64,000 bases of DNA from Pyxidicoccus xibeiensis (GCF_024198175.1 NZ_JAJVKV010000004.1:434001-498000), one strand, 5' to 3'. Shown: positions 9,600-18,389, counted from the first letter of the stretch. Notes: generated from the letters alone by a model not told the origin. Program-made: numbers and translations.

Positions 9600-10282
9600 C
9601 CTCCAAGCTCTCCCGCTTCCTCCACCTGGAGCGCCCCCGCGCCGAGCGCCCGGAGGCGGAGGCCACTTCCCGCCTGCAGAGCAGCGGCCGCTTCGAGGCC
9701 CCGGTGGAGCGCGGCGAGGCGCCCCAGGAGGCCGCCATCCCCGAGACGCACCTGGAGCGCTTCCGGGGCCACGAGCCCCTCGTGCTCGCCCAGGCGCCGG
9801 ACGCGTCGCTGCGCTTTCCCCGCTGCATGCGGTGCGAGTCCGAGAACGGCCGCTTCGTCACCACGTGCGTGGTGTGCGGCGCGGACCTGGAGACGCCCCA
9901 GCAGCGCGAGTACGACGAGCGGCGCTGGCAGGAGCACGGGCCGGGCCTGCTCCAGGCGCGCGACACGGTCGACGAGAAGCTGCGCCTGGACGAGGCGGAG
10001 CGGATGGCGGACGCGGAGCGGTACGCGCGCCAGCTCGAGCAGCTGCGCGAGGCGGAGCGGCCCCACCGCTGGATTCGCGCCTTCTCCCAGCACTCGACGG
10101 TGGGCACCGCGCTGCTGTCCCTCATCCCCGACGCGCGCGTGCGGTGGCTGACGCTGGCGACCGTCGTCGCCGTGCCGGTGGGGATGTGTCGCTATGGCGA
10201 AGGGCGGGTGCCGTTCGCCGGAGTCCTGCTGGGCATCGTCCTCCTCGCGCTCTTCATGCCCGCGAAGTCCCGCCGGCGCTGA
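9596..10282 (+). CDS. Zinc-ribbon protein with two C-terminal membrane segments
   Basis: 228 residues. It starts inside the stop codon of the upstream AAA ATPase (ATGA), with GAGAGG as ribosome site. Residues ~75-95 form a C-x2-C...C-x2-C zinc ribbon (CMRCES, then TTCVVCGADL). A charged, probably coiled region follows, and two hydrophobic segments close the protein (around 175-190 and 202-218) with a basic end. The coupling suggests that it anchors or regulates the ATPase at the membrane; this is inference. Its stop lies only 4 bp from the end of the convergent larC gene. Confidence 0.75.
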   Translation: MTSKLSRFLHLERPRAERPEAEATSRLQSSGRFEAPVERGEAPQEAAIPETHLERFRGHEPLVLAQAPDASLRFPRCMRCESENGRFVTTCVVCGADLETPQQREYDERRWQEHGPGLLQARDTVDEKLRLDEAERMADAERYARQLEQLREAERPHRWIRAFSQHSTVGTALLSLIPDARVRWLTLATVVAVPVGMCRYGEGRVPFAGVLLGIVLLALFMPAKSRRR

Positions 10283-10286
10283 AGCC

Positions 10287-11459
10287 TCAGCCCACCCGGC
10301 CGAGCGCTGCCACCGCCGCGGCCATGACCTGCTTCACGGGCACGCCCGCGGCCTCCGCCACCCGGCGGCAGTCCTCGAACTCCGGGTGGGCGTTGAGCAC
10401 GGCGCCGCCGCGCAGGCCCCGCTTCACGCGGACCTTCCCCCACGGCGTCTCCACCTCCACCCAGTCGCGCTCCAGCGCCTGGCGCTCCACGCGGTGGTAG
10501 CGCACGCCCAGCGTGGTGGACTCGCGCAGCACCGTGTCCACCACCACCTCGCGCTTGCCGCCCTCCGTCACCGCGCTCAGCAGGTGCCCGGGGCGGCTCT
10601 TCTTCATCACCACCGGCGCCACCCACGCGTCCAGCGCGCCCACCGCGAGCAGCCGCTCCAGCAGGTACCCCAGGAGCTGCGGCGTGGCGTCATCCAGGTT
10701 GGCCTCCACCACCCACAGGCCCTCGGTCCGCTCGGACTCCAGCCGCCCCAGCGACGCGCGCAGCACGTTGGGCCTGTCGCGGAAGTCCTTCGTCCCCACG
10801 CCATAGCCCACCTTCTCCACGATGAAGTCGGGAGGGTGGCCGATGTGCGCGAGCACCTTGAGCAGCGCCGCGCCGGTGGGCGTCGTCAGCTCGCCCACGC
10901 CCTCGAAGCGCACGGGCACGTCGCGCAGCAGTTCCAGCGTGGCCGGCACGGGGATGGGCATGGCGCCGTGGGCCACGCGGATGGTGCCGCTGCCCAGCGG
11001 GGGCGGCGCCGCGTACACCTCCGGGTTGCCCAGCAGCTCCAGCACCACCGCCGCGCCGCAGATGTCGACGATGGAGTCCACCGCCCCCACCTCGTGGAAG
11101 TGGATGTCCTCGAGGGAGACGCCGTGCACCTTCGCCTCGGCCTCGCCGATGGCGCGGAACACCTTCAGCGCCCGCTCCTTCGCGCGGGGCGGCAGCGTGT
11201 CCGCCTCGCCGATGAGCCGCTGGATGTCCGAGTACGCCCGGTGCGGGTGCGCCTCGCGCGCATCCAGCACCACGTCCAGGTGCGTGCCGCTGATGGCGTG
11301 GCGCACCGCGCGCTGCACCGCCAGCTTCCAGCCCGGCACGCGCAGGCCGCCCAGCGCCCGCTCCAGGTCCGCGGGCGACAGCCCCAGGTCGATGCCCGCC
11401 GCCAGGAACATGTCCCCGGCGATGCCACCCACCGGCTCCAGGTAGAGGATGCGTCGCAT
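10287..11459 (-). CDS. larC: LarC, nickel insertase for the nickel-pincer cofactor
   Basis: 390 residues. The N terminus (E-P-V-G-G-I-A-G-D-M-F) and the D-I-H-F-H-E-V-G-A-V-D-S-I-V-D motif are signatures of LarC (DUF111). LarC inserts nickel into the pincer nucleotide in a CTP-dependent way. In Lactobacillus larC is read as two pieces joined by programmed frameshifting; here it is one continuous frame, as in many bacteria. A GTG nine bases upstream (11468) is an alternative start. The gene lies 5 bp after larB, so they form one unit. LarE and LarA are not in the window. Confidence 0.9.
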   Translation of the reverse strand: MRRILYLEPVGGIAGDMFLAAGIDLGLSPADLERALGGLRVPGWKLAVQRAVRHAISGTHLDVVLDAREAHPHRAYSDIQRLIGEADTLPPRAKERALKVFRAIGEAEAKVHGVSLEDIHFHEVGAVDSIVDICGAAVVLELLGNPEVYAAPPPLGSGTIRVAHGAMPIPVPATLELLRDVPVRFEGVGELTTPTGAALLKVLAHIGHPPDFIVEKVGYGVGTKDFRDRPNVLRASLGRLESERTEGLWVVEANLDDATPQLLGYLLERLLAVGALDAWVAPVVMKKSRPGHLLSAVTEGGKREVVVDTVLRESTTLGVRYHRVERQALERDWVEVETPWGKVRVKRGLRGGAVLNAHPEFEDCRRVAEAAGVPVKQVMAAAVAALGRVG

Positions 11460-11464
11460 GGCCG

Positions 11465-12217
11465 TCACCGCCGTCCCTTCGTCCGGGAAATCAGCGCCGC
11501 GTAGAAGCCGCCGCCGAAGCCGTTGTCGATGTTCACCGTGGCCACGTTGGAGGCGCACGAGTTCACCATGGCCAGCAGCGCGGACACGCCCTTGAAGTTG
11601 GCGCCGTAGCCCACGGACGTGGGCACCGCCACCACGGGGATGCCCACCAGCCCGCCCAGCGCGCTCGCCAGCGCGCCCTCCATGCCCGCCACCACCACGG
11701 CGACATGGCACTCCTGGATTTCCTCGCGCCGCCGCAGCAGCCGGTGGATGCCGGCCACGCCCACGTCATAGACGCGCCGCACCTCCGCGCCCATGGCCTG
11801 GGCGGTGAGCGCCGCCTCCTCCGCCACGGGGATGTCGCTGGTGCCCGCGGTGACGATGGCCACACGGCCCGCGCGCACCTTGCCCTGCTTCAGGTGGAAG
11901 ATGCGCGCCACCGGGTGGTACTCGCCCTTGGGGAAGCGCGCCACCAGCGCCTCCGCCTTGTCCGGCTGCAGCCGCGTCACCAGCACCGTCTGCTTGCGCT
12001 CCACCAGCGCGCCGACGATGCCCAGCAGCTGCTCCACCGTCTTCGGCTCTCCCAGCACCACCTCCGGGAAGCCGAAGCGCAGGTTGCGGTGCGTGTCGAG
12101 CGTTGCGTAGCCCAGCTCCGCGTAGGGCAAATCCTTCAGCTTGCCCACGGCGGAGTCCACCGAGACACGGCCCGACTTCACGCCCGCGAGCAGCTGCTTC
12201 AGCGCCTTCTCGTCCAT
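11465..12217 (-). CDS. larB: LarB, pyridinium-3,5-biscarboxylate mononucleotide synthase
   Basis: 250 residues. The C-terminal ~130 residues are a PurE-like (AIRC) domain with T-A-G-T-S-D-I-P, G-V-A-G-I-H-R and the family-specific end N-S-C-A-S-x-V-x-x-V-N-I-D-N-G-F-G-G-G. LarB carboxylates and hydrolyses nicotinic acid adenine dinucleotide in the first step of nickel-pincer cofactor synthesis. It lies 25 bp downstream of the cheC gene and on the same strand, so it may be read through from the Dif operon, and 5 bp upstream of larC. Confidence 0.9.
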   Translation of the reverse strand: MDEKALKQLLAGVKSGRVSVDSAVGKLKDLPYAELGYATLDTHRNLRFGFPEVVLGEPKTVEQLLGIVGALVERKQTVLVTRLQPDKAEALVARFPKGEYHPVARIFHLKQGKVRAGRVAIVTAGTSDIPVAEEAALTAQAMGAEVRRVYDVGVAGIHRLLRRREEIQECHVAVVVAGMEGALASALGGLVGIPVVAVPTSVGYGANFKGVSALLAMVNSCASNVATVNIDNGFGGGFYAALISRTKGRR

Positions 12218-12242
12218 GGGCGCCCGTCTACCGCGAAACGGG

Positions 12243-12851
12243 CTACACGCCCAGCCGCGCCAGCAGGGCCCGGGAGCTGTCCCGCTCCAGCACCAGCAGC
12301 AGCTGCCCGCCCACCGGGGGCGCGGAGGCCGTCTGGAAGCGGGCCTCCAGCACCACCAGGCGGCTCGTGTCGCCCTGGGCGCCCGGCACCTGCTCCAGCG
12401 CCGAGTCCACCACGTCCCGGGCGGACGTCCTGCGCAGCGTGGGCACCGTGGGCATCAGCTTCCAGCCGGTGAGCCGGCCCAGGGCGGACAGGCACGCGCT
12501 GGCGACGATGTTGGCGACCTCCGCCACCACGCTGTCACGCTCCTCCAGCGGGGCGGACGGGCTGCCCAGCAGCAGCGCCTCCAGCGCGAGGGAGTCCGCG
12601 TGCGGCAGCACCGTCAGCATGACGCCCTTCAGCTCGCCCCGGATGCCCAGCCACGCGGCCACCACGGGCGCGTCCCCGCCGAGCAGCGCGGCGGCATCCG
12701 CCTGGGCCGTCAGCAGCACGCGGGGGACGGAGAGGTCCACCTTCCGCCCGCCCATCAACCGGGAGAGCGCATTGGCCGCGTGGCCGCAGCCGATGTTCGC
12801 CACCTCGCGCAGGGCATCGAGCTGCGCGTCGCTGGGGAGGGAGAGGCTCAC
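12243..12851 (-). CDS. difG: CheC-type CheY-P phosphatase (DifG)
   Basis: 202 residues with two CheC active-site motifs of the form E-x-x-N: E16/N19 (EVANIGCGHAANALS) and E111/N114 (EVANI). Both catalytic pairs are intact, so phosphatase activity towards a CheY-like partner is expected. It overlaps the end of cheA by 4 bp (ATGA), which indicates translational coupling. In Myxococcus xanthus DifG acts with DifD as a negative regulator of exopolysaccharide production; the gene symbol is assigned from that gene order and family. Confidence 0.88.
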   Translation of the reverse strand: MSLSLPSDAQLDALREVANIGCGHAANALSRLMGGRKVDLSVPRVLLTAQADAAALLGGDAPVVAAWLGIRGELKGVMLTVLPHADSLALEALLLGSPSAPLEERDSVVAEVANIVASACLSALGRLTGWKLMPTVPTLRRTSARDVVDSALEQVPGAQGDTSRLVVLEARFQTASAPPVGGQLLLVLERDSSRALLARLGV

Positions 12852-15469
12852 GCGGACAGTAACCTCGGCACGTCCAGGATGAAGACCGGGCGGCCACTCC
12901 CGAGGATGGTGACCCCGGACAGGCCGGGCAGCAAGTCCAGCGGACGGGACAGCGGCTTGAGCACCACCTCTTCCTGGCCCAGCAGCCGGTCCACCGCCAG
13001 CGCCACCCGCCCCGCGTCCGCGTCCATCACCACGAAGGGCCGGGCCCCCTGCCGCGCCGGCGCCGGGACTCCCACCAGCGAGTCCAGCGAGTGTACCGGC
13101 AGCAGCGAGTTGCCATGGGGCAGCAGCGCCGTCTCCCGGCTGCGGCTGAGCATGTCGCCGTCCGCCTCCGTCGCACCCACCACCTTGGCGATGGGCAGGC
13201 CGAAGACCTCCTCTCCCACCTCCACCAGCAGCAGGTGCACCACCGCCACCGTCAGCGGCAGGCGCAGCGTGAAGCGGGTGCCCCGGCCCTTCTCGCTGTC
13301 GATTTCGACGGTGCCGCCGACGTTCTCCACCACGCGCTTCACCGCGTCCATGCCGACGCCGCGGCCGGAGATGTCGGTGATGTCCTTGGCGGTGGACACG
13401 CCGGGCAGGCAGGACAGCATGAAGGCCTCGCGGTCCGTCATGCGCGCGGCGGCCTCCGTCGACAGCAGCCCCCGCGCCACGGAAGCGGCCTTCAGCTTCA
13501 CCGGGTCCATGCCCCGGCCGTCGTCCTCGATTTCGACGATGACGCGGTCCCTGGCGCGCTTCACGGCCACCAGCACGCGCCCGCGCGGGCCCTTCTTCGC
13601 GGCGACGCGCTCCTCGGGGGACTCCAGGCCGTGGTCGATGCAGTTGCGCAGCAGGTGCAGCAGCGGGTCCGCCAGCTCGTCGAGGATGGCCCGGTCCAGC
13701 TCGATTTCCGCGCCGGTGATGACCAGGTCGACCTCGCGCTCCTTGCGGCGGGCGATGTCTCGCGCGGCACGGGGGAGCCGGTCGGTGATGAGCGACAGCG
13801 GCGTCATGCGCGCCGTCATCACCTTGTCGTGCAGGTCCTTCACCAGCGTGTGCAGCCGGTAGACGCCCTCCTCCAGCGCGGGGCGGGTGTTCTCCGGCAG
13901 CACCTTGCCCACCTCGCGCAGGCGGGCCGTGGCGAGCATCAGCTCACCCACGGTGTCCAGGAAGTAGTCGAGCAGCTCCGTGCGCACGCGCACCGTGCGG
14001 GACGTGGAATCCGCGCTGGCACGGGCGCCCTCCGCCACCGGCGGCACCACGGGCACCGGGGCCGGTGCGGCCACCGCGGGCTTGACGGAAACGACGTCCA
14101 CCTCGGCCACGTTCTTCAGCGACGCGTGGATGCCCGCCTCGCCGGCGGAGGTCTCCAGCTCCAGCTGGATGTAGCCGTCGGGGATGCGGCCGGCCTTCAG
14201 CTCCTCCAGCGCGGGCCGCAGGTCCACCAGCGTGCCCAGGTTGGTGAGCCGCTTGTGCACCAGGAACGCGCGCACGCCGGGCACCTGGCAGGTGGGGGCG
14301 ATGCGCAGGCGCACGGCCCAGCGCTGCGTGACGAGGCGGTTGTCGGGCGCCGCTTCCGCCACCGGCGCGCCCGCGGACGCCTTCAGTCCGTTCGCGAGCT
14401 CGCTCGGAGAGACGGGCAGCCCCAGCGCCGCGGCCACGACGGTCGCCGCTCCCGAAGAGACCCCGGGCGGTGCGAGCGAACCGGAAGCAGGGCCCGGAAC
14501 GGAGAGCAGGTCGGGAGGCAGGGGCGCACCCAGGGACGCCACATCCACGGAGGCACCGGCCACGCCGACGACGCCCTGAGCGTGGGCCGCGCCGGAGGAC
14601 GCCAGCCGTGACGAGGCACCCGGGTCGCCGCCCTCCGCGGAAGGAACGTTCATTCCACCGGGATGCGCCAGGGAGACCCCTCCTCCGGCCGCCCCGGAAG
14701 GAACGTTCATTCCACCGGAATGCGCCGGGGAGACCCCTCCTCCGGCCGCCCCGGCTTCTCGCTCCGTCCCACCGGAGCCCCCGGTGCCAGAAGCAGGAAA
14801 CCCGGTTCCACCCGAGCCCGAGGCCGTTCCGCCAGTCCCCGAACCCGGGCCACCCGAGCCCGCACCCGAGCCGCCAGTCCCCGAACCCGACCCACCAGAA
14901 ACCGAGCCGCCAGCGCCCGAAGCCGAGCCACCCTGCGAGGCCGAGGTGCCGCTGCCCCCCGAGCCCGACGCCGAGCCCCCGGTGCCGGTGCCCTCCGAGC
15001 CCGACGCCGAGCCCCCCAGCTCACCCTCCTGGGGCTTGATGAGGGCGGTGACCTTGGCGACGCGGGTGGCCGCCAGGGCCTGGCCCGTCATGGAGGTGAC
15101 ACGGGCGCCGAGCTGCGCGAGCAGCGACGCGGCGTCATCCGGCGGCTTGTTCTCCGCCACGGCGCGCACCTGCGCGAGCATGGTGTCCGCGGCGGTGAGC
15201 AGCAGGTCCACCACGTCCCGGTCCAGGCGCCCGCGGTCCTGCCGGACGGCATCCACCAGGTCCTCCACGCGGTGGGCGAGGATGGCGATGGGCTCGAAGC
15301 CCATGGACGACGCCATGCCCTTCACCGAGTGGGCGTGGCGGAACATGGAATCCACCACCCCGGCGGAGCTCTCGCGCTCGAGCTGCACGAGGTCGCGCCC
15401 GAGCGCCTCCAGGTGCTCACTGGCCTCCGAGATGAAGAGGCCCAGGTAGCGGGACATGTCCATGGTCAT
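12848..15469 (-). CDS. difE: CheA-type chemosensory histidine kinase (DifE)
   Basis: 873 residues. Residues 1-110 are the Hpt domain, with phospho-acceptor H47 in HAHSVKG. Residues ~155-350 form an exceptionally long Gly/Ser/Thr-rich linker that includes a 19-residue tandem repeat. Residues ~370-455 resemble a CheY-binding P2 domain. Dimerisation, GHKL ATPase (HLLRNCIDHG, DDGRGMD, GRGVGMDAV) and C-terminal CheW domains follow. Three ATGs (15469, 15463, 15457) could start it. In M. xanthus DifE signals through DifA and DifC to promote exopolysaccharide synthesis, which type IV pilus-driven motility needs. It is preceded by cheY by 50 bp and overlaps cheC. Confidence 0.93.
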   Translation of the reverse strand: MTMDMSRYLGLFISEASEHLEALGRDLVQLERESSAGVVDSMFRHAHSVKGMASSMGFEPIAILAHRVEDLVDAVRQDRGRLDRDVVDLLLTAADTMLAQVRAVAENKPPDDAASLLAQLGARVTSMTGQALAATRVAKVTALIKPQEGELGGSASGSEGTGTGGSASGSGGSGTSASQGGSASGAGGSVSGGSGSGTGGSGAGSGGPGSGTGGTASGSGGTGFPASGTGGSGGTEREAGAAGGGVSPAHSGGMNVPSGAAGGGVSLAHPGGMNVPSAEGGDPGASSRLASSGAAHAQGVVGVAGASVDVASLGAPLPPDLLSVPGPASGSLAPPGVSSGAATVVAAALGLPVSPSELANGLKASAGAPVAEAAPDNRLVTQRWAVRLRIAPTCQVPGVRAFLVHKRLTNLGTLVDLRPALEELKAGRIPDGYIQLELETSAGEAGIHASLKNVAEVDVVSVKPAVAAPAPVPVVPPVAEGARASADSTSRTVRVRTELLDYFLDTVGELMLATARLREVGKVLPENTRPALEEGVYRLHTLVKDLHDKVMTARMTPLSLITDRLPRAARDIARRKEREVDLVITGAEIELDRAILDELADPLLHLLRNCIDHGLESPEERVAAKKGPRGRVLVAVKRARDRVIVEIEDDGRGMDPVKLKAASVARGLLSTEAAARMTDREAFMLSCLPGVSTAKDITDISGRGVGMDAVKRVVENVGGTVEIDSEKGRGTRFTLRLPLTVAVVHLLLVEVGEEVFGLPIAKVVGATEADGDMLSRSRETALLPHGNSLLPVHSLDSLVGVPAPARQGARPFVVMDADAGRVALAVDRLLGQEEVVLKPLSRPLDLLPGLSGVTILGSGRPVFILDVPRLLSA
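14639..14752 (-). repeat. Two-copy 57-bp tandem repeat inside cheA
   Basis: Copy 1 spans 14639-14695 and copy 2 spans 14696-14752, in perfect register, with a few base differences between them. Each encodes 19 residues containing G-G-G-V-S-x-A-H-x-G-G-M-N-V-P-S within the linker between the Hpt and P2 domains. Each copy begins with the near-palindrome GGAAGGAACGTTCATTCC. The repeat length is a multiple of three, so the number of copies can vary without breaking the frame. Confidence 0.9.
14760..15020 (-). repeat. Gly/Ser-rich low-complexity linker in cheA
   Basis: Degenerate 15-18 bp units encode G-S-G-x-G-G-S/T-A-S-G-S-type runs. It is a flexible linker that separates the phosphotransfer domain from the rest of the kinase. 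Internally repeated GC-rich DNA of this type is expected to be length-variable between strains. Confidence 0.85.
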
Positions 15470-15519
15470 GGCCCGGCCCCATCAGGACGAGAAGAGCGGC
15501 CGCCGTGAGGCGTACCGGC

Positions 15520-15888
15520 TCAAGACTCGCCCAGCACCTTCTTGACGACCGCCAGCACATCTTCCGCCCGGAACGGCTTGACGATGAAGTCGGAGGCTCC
15601 CGCCTCGATGGCCTCCATCACCAGGCTCTCCTGACCGAGCGCCGAGCACATGATGACCACGGCGCTGCTGTCGGCCTTGATGATTTCCCGGGTGGCCTCG
15701 ATGCCGCTCTTGAACGGCATCACGATGTCCATCGTGGTGAGGTCGGGCTTGAGCTCCTTGTACTTCTCGACAGCCTCCAGGCCGTTGGCGGCCTCGCCGA
15801 CGACCTCGAACCCTCCAGACGCAAAGATGTCCTTGATCATGTTGCGCATGAAGATGGCGTCATCGACGACCAGGACCCGCTTAGCCAT
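15520..15888 (-). CDS. difD: CheY-type response regulator (DifD)
   Basis: 122 residues, a stand-alone receiver domain. The acidic pocket is D9/D10, the phospho-acceptor is D54 in T-T-M-D-I-V-M-P, the switch residue is S81 and the conserved lysine is K103 (K-P-F). There is no output domain. It sits between cheW (70 bp upstream) and cheA (50 bp downstream) in the six-gene operon. In M. xanthus DifD is a negative modulator of the exopolysaccharide pathway and is thought to drain phosphate from DifE. Confidence 0.93.
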   Translation of the reverse strand: MAKRVLVVDDAIFMRNMIKDIFASGGFEVVGEAANGLEAVEKYKELKPDLTTMDIVMPFKSGIEATREIIKADSSAVVIMCSALGQESLVMEAIEAGASDFIVKPFRAEDVLAVVKKVLGES

Positions 15889-15958
15889 GTGAAGAACTCC
15901 GCCTCCGAATCACCTAGAGGAGCGCGGACACTAGCATCCGCGCTTTCCAGGGGGCTAC

Positions 15959-16381
15959 TCACTTGGAATGGGTGAACAAGGCAACCACCGCGGCATCCAA
16001 CCCCTCGGGGTCCAGGACGGTTACCCCCAGACCTCCCAGCCGGGCGACTCCCCGGATGGCCGGGGTCAGCTTCCCGGGTGCCGCGCTGACTCGCTCCACC
16101 GCTTCGATACCGTCCACATCCGTCACCAGCAGCCCCAGGTCCCGCCGCCCCCTGTCGAGCAGCACCACCCTCGCGGGAGGCGTGGCGCCCTCGGGAAGGC
16201 TCAGCAGCTGCCGCAGCTCCACCACCGTCACCACCCGGCCACGAAGATTCATCACCCCGGTAATCGCCGGGGGTGCACGCGGCACGCGGGTGAAGCGCTC
16301 GGGAGGCACGACGACCTCCCGCACCGCCGATAGCGGCAGTCCGTAGCGCTCCTTCTCGACCCGGAAGATGACGTGCCGCAC
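15959..16381 (-). CDS. difC: CheW-type coupling protein (DifC)
   Basis: 140 residues with a single CheW fold: Y-G-L-P-L-S-A-V-R-E-V-V near 13-24, G-V-M-N-L-R-G near 42-48, V-V-T-V-V-E-L near 50-56, and L-L-V-T-D-V-D-G near 84. It couples the DifA receptor to the DifE kinase in the cytoplasm. It is shorter than most CheW proteins and lacks an extended C-terminal beta segment, but the core is complete. Confidence 0.9.
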   Translation of the reverse strand: MRHVIFRVEKERYGLPLSAVREVVVPPERFTRVPRAPPAITGVMNLRGRVVTVVELRQLLSLPEGATPPARVVLLDRGRRDLGLLVTDVDGIEAVERVSAAPGKLTPAIRGVARLGGLGVTVLDPEGLDAAVVALFTHSK

Positions 16382-16431
16382 AGGAGTAAGGTTCTATCCG
16401 CTCTGAAATGGCCGGAATGTCGGCCCTTCCA

Positions 16432-17010
16432 CTACCGCTTCACCCGGGACGCCGTCGCCGTGCCACGTCGCGTCGTGGCCGCCTTCTTCGCGGCCGCGGC
16501 TGGCTTCTTCACCGCCGCCTTCCGGGCCGCCGGCTTCTTCGCCGCCGGCTTCGCCACGACCTTCTTCTTCGCCGGCGGCTTTGGGGGAGCCGGCTTCTTC
16601 GCCACCACGTTCTTCACCCCGGGCGCGCCCGAGTCGAGCGCCTTGAGCACCTTCTGCGGGGCCACGGCGCGGAAGCTCTCGTGAATCCACTGGCTCAGGA
16701 GCTCCACGGGGACGGCCTGCCCGGGCTTGAAGGTGGACGTCACCCAGCCGCTCTTGCCCAGCCCGTAGCCGGTGGGCTCGGCGAAGGGGAGCATCAGCGC
16801 CGCCTCGTTGGACTGGGGCAGCTTGGTGGTGACGGTCAGCCGCTCGTCCTCGAGCACCAGCACGGCGAACATCTTCCCCTTCACCTTGGCGGTGCGGTGG
16901 CCCCAGGGAAACTCCTCCGAGACCTCGGGCAAGGAGAGCATCACCTCGCGCAGCCGGTGCTCGGCGGCCTGCAGCTTCGCGTCGGGCCTACGGGGAGGGA
17001 GGGAGGTCAT
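16432..17010 (-). CDS. difB: MmcQ/YjbR-family protein with lysine-rich tail (DifB position)
   Basis: 192 residues. Residues ~15-125 match the MmcQ/YjbR fold, with the typical E-x-x-P-W-G-H near 35-41 and K-M-F-A-V-L near 46. Residues ~135-192 are a Lys/Ala/Pro-rich, histone-H1-like tail built from P-A-K-K and A-A-K-K units, which implies nucleic-acid or polyanion binding (inference). The start overlaps the end of difA by 4 bp (ATGA). It occupies the position of difB in the M. xanthus dif operon, whose role in the pathway is unclear. The function of the fold itself is not established. Confidence 0.8.
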   Translation of the reverse strand: MTSLPPRRPDAKLQAAEHRLREVMLSLPEVSEEFPWGHRTAKVKGKMFAVLVLEDERLTVTTKLPQSNEAALMLPFAEPTGYGLGKSGWVTSTFKPGQAVPVELLSQWIHESFRAVAPQKVLKALDSGAPGVKNVVAKKPAPPKPPAKKKVVAKPAAKKPAARKAAVKKPAAAAKKAATTRRGTATASRVKR

Positions 17011-18389
17011 GGGCTCAGGCGGAAGCTTCGCACGACGCTCTGCAGCTCGACGGAGAGGTTGGTCAGCTCGCTGGCCAGCGACGTCATGCGCGACACGGCG
17101 GCCGTCTGCTCCTGGATGACGGCCTGGATGGCCTCGGTGGAGGACGCGTTGTTGCGCGCCACCAGCTTGATTTCCTCAATCGCCTTCACCATCTCCTCGC
17201 TGCCCTTGAGCTGCTCGCGGGTGCTGTCGGAGATGAGGTGCACCTTCTCCGCGCCCTTGCGGATGGTCTCGGTGATGGCGCCCATGGAGCGGACGATGTT
17301 GCCCAGGTCCTCGCGGCCCTCGGCCAGCTCCGCGATGCCTTCCTTCATGGCACTCACGACGGAGGTGGACTGGCCTGAGATGTCGCGCGCCAGCTTCGAA
17401 ATCTGCTCGGCGGAGCGGCCCGCGCTCTCGGCCAGCTTGCGGACCTCGTCGGCGACCACCGCGAAGCCGCGGCCGTACTCACCGGCGCGCGCCGCCTCGA
17501 TGGTGGCGTTGAGCGCGAGCAGGTTGGTCTGCTGCGCCACCTGGGTAATCGCGTCGACAATCTTGGAGATTTCCTGCGTCTTCTCGCCGAAGGCGAACAC
17601 CTGCTGGCTGGCGGACTCGATGCGGTTGAAGACCTTCTTCACCTTGTCGCCGGCCAGGCGCGCGGCCTTGGAGCCGTCTTCCGCCGCGCCGCTCGTCTCG
17701 GCGGTCGTCTTCGCGGCGTCCTCGGCGCTGGCGGTGGTGCGCTGGATGCTGCCGGCCATCTCGGTGATGACCTTGGACGCCTTGGAGACCAGCTGCGACT
17801 GCGCCTCGGCGCCGCCGGCAATCTTGTTCATCGACGAGCCCACCTCCTCGGTGGAGCCGTTGACGTTCTCCGCGGAGCGCTGCAGGTCGATGGCGGTGTC
17901 GGCGACGCTCTTGGCCGTCTCCTGGATCTTGCCCACCAGCTCGCGCAGGTTCTCCTGCATGCGGGTGATGGCGCCGGTCAGCTCGTCGATTTCGTCGCGG
18001 GTGCTGCCGCCCTCGGCGGCCACGGGCTTGGACAGGTCGCCCTGCGAGATTTCGTAGGCGGAGCGGCTGAGCACCTTCACGCGGGTGACGCGCGCGAGCA
18101 GCGACGGCAGCAGCGCGGCGGCCGCGCCGGTGATGAAGATGGCGACGCCGATGCGGACGATGTCCTTCCACAGGGCGGGGCCGGGGCTCAGCTCCCGGAG
18201 GATGATGTCCGACGTGAACATCCACACCGTGAGCAGCAGCCCGAGGACGACGTAGCCGTTGAGGATCTTCCGGTGGAGGGAGACCTCACGCGTGGCACGA
18301 GGGCTGTCGACCACGCGCAGCACTCGCTGCATGGGCTCGCGGCGGGGGGTGAGTCCGGGGGATGTGTCGTCGCGGTGGGGACGGCGCAC
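17007..18389 (-). CDS. difA: Methyl-accepting chemotaxis protein with a tiny periplasmic loop (DifA)
   Basis: 460 residues from GTG 18389; ATG 18332 would give 441 and is also possible, and neither has a clear ribosome site. Two membrane segments (about 46-63 and 80-102) are separated by only ~15 residues, so there is almost no periplasmic sensor domain. HAMP follows at ~105-160, then the signalling hairpin whose tip contains [10 protein letters not shown] and the [17 protein letters not shown] motif. This matches DifA of M. xanthus, which relays information from type IV pili rather than from a diffusible ligand. It is the first gene of the operon. Confidence 0.92.
   Translation of the reverse strand: MRRPHRDDTSPGLTPRREPMQRVLRVVDSPRATREVSLHRKILNGYVVLGLLLTVWMFTSDIILRELSPGPALWKDIVRIGVAIFITGAAAALLPSLLARVTRVKVLSRSAYEISQGDLSKPVAAEGGSTRDEIDELTGAITRMQENLRELVGKIQETAKSVADTAIDLQRSAENVNGSTEEVGSSMNKIAGGAEAQSQLVSKASKVITEMAGSIQRTTASAEDAAKTTAETSGAAEDGSKAARLAGDKVKKVFNRIESASQQVFAFGEKTQEISKIVDAITQVAQQTNLLALNATIEAARAGEYGRGFAVVADEVRKLAESAGRSAEQISKLARDISGQSTSVVSAMKEGIAELAEGREDLGNIVRSMGAITETIRKGAEKVHLISDSTREQLKGSEEMVKAIEEIKLVARNNASSTEAIQAVIQEQTAAVSRMTSLASELTNLSVELQSVVRSFRLSP

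Noticed and set aside
14760..15020. A CRISPR-like look of short repeats
   Set aside because: The units are degenerate, unevenly spaced and in frame with cheA, and encode a Gly/Ser linker; there are no unique spacers.
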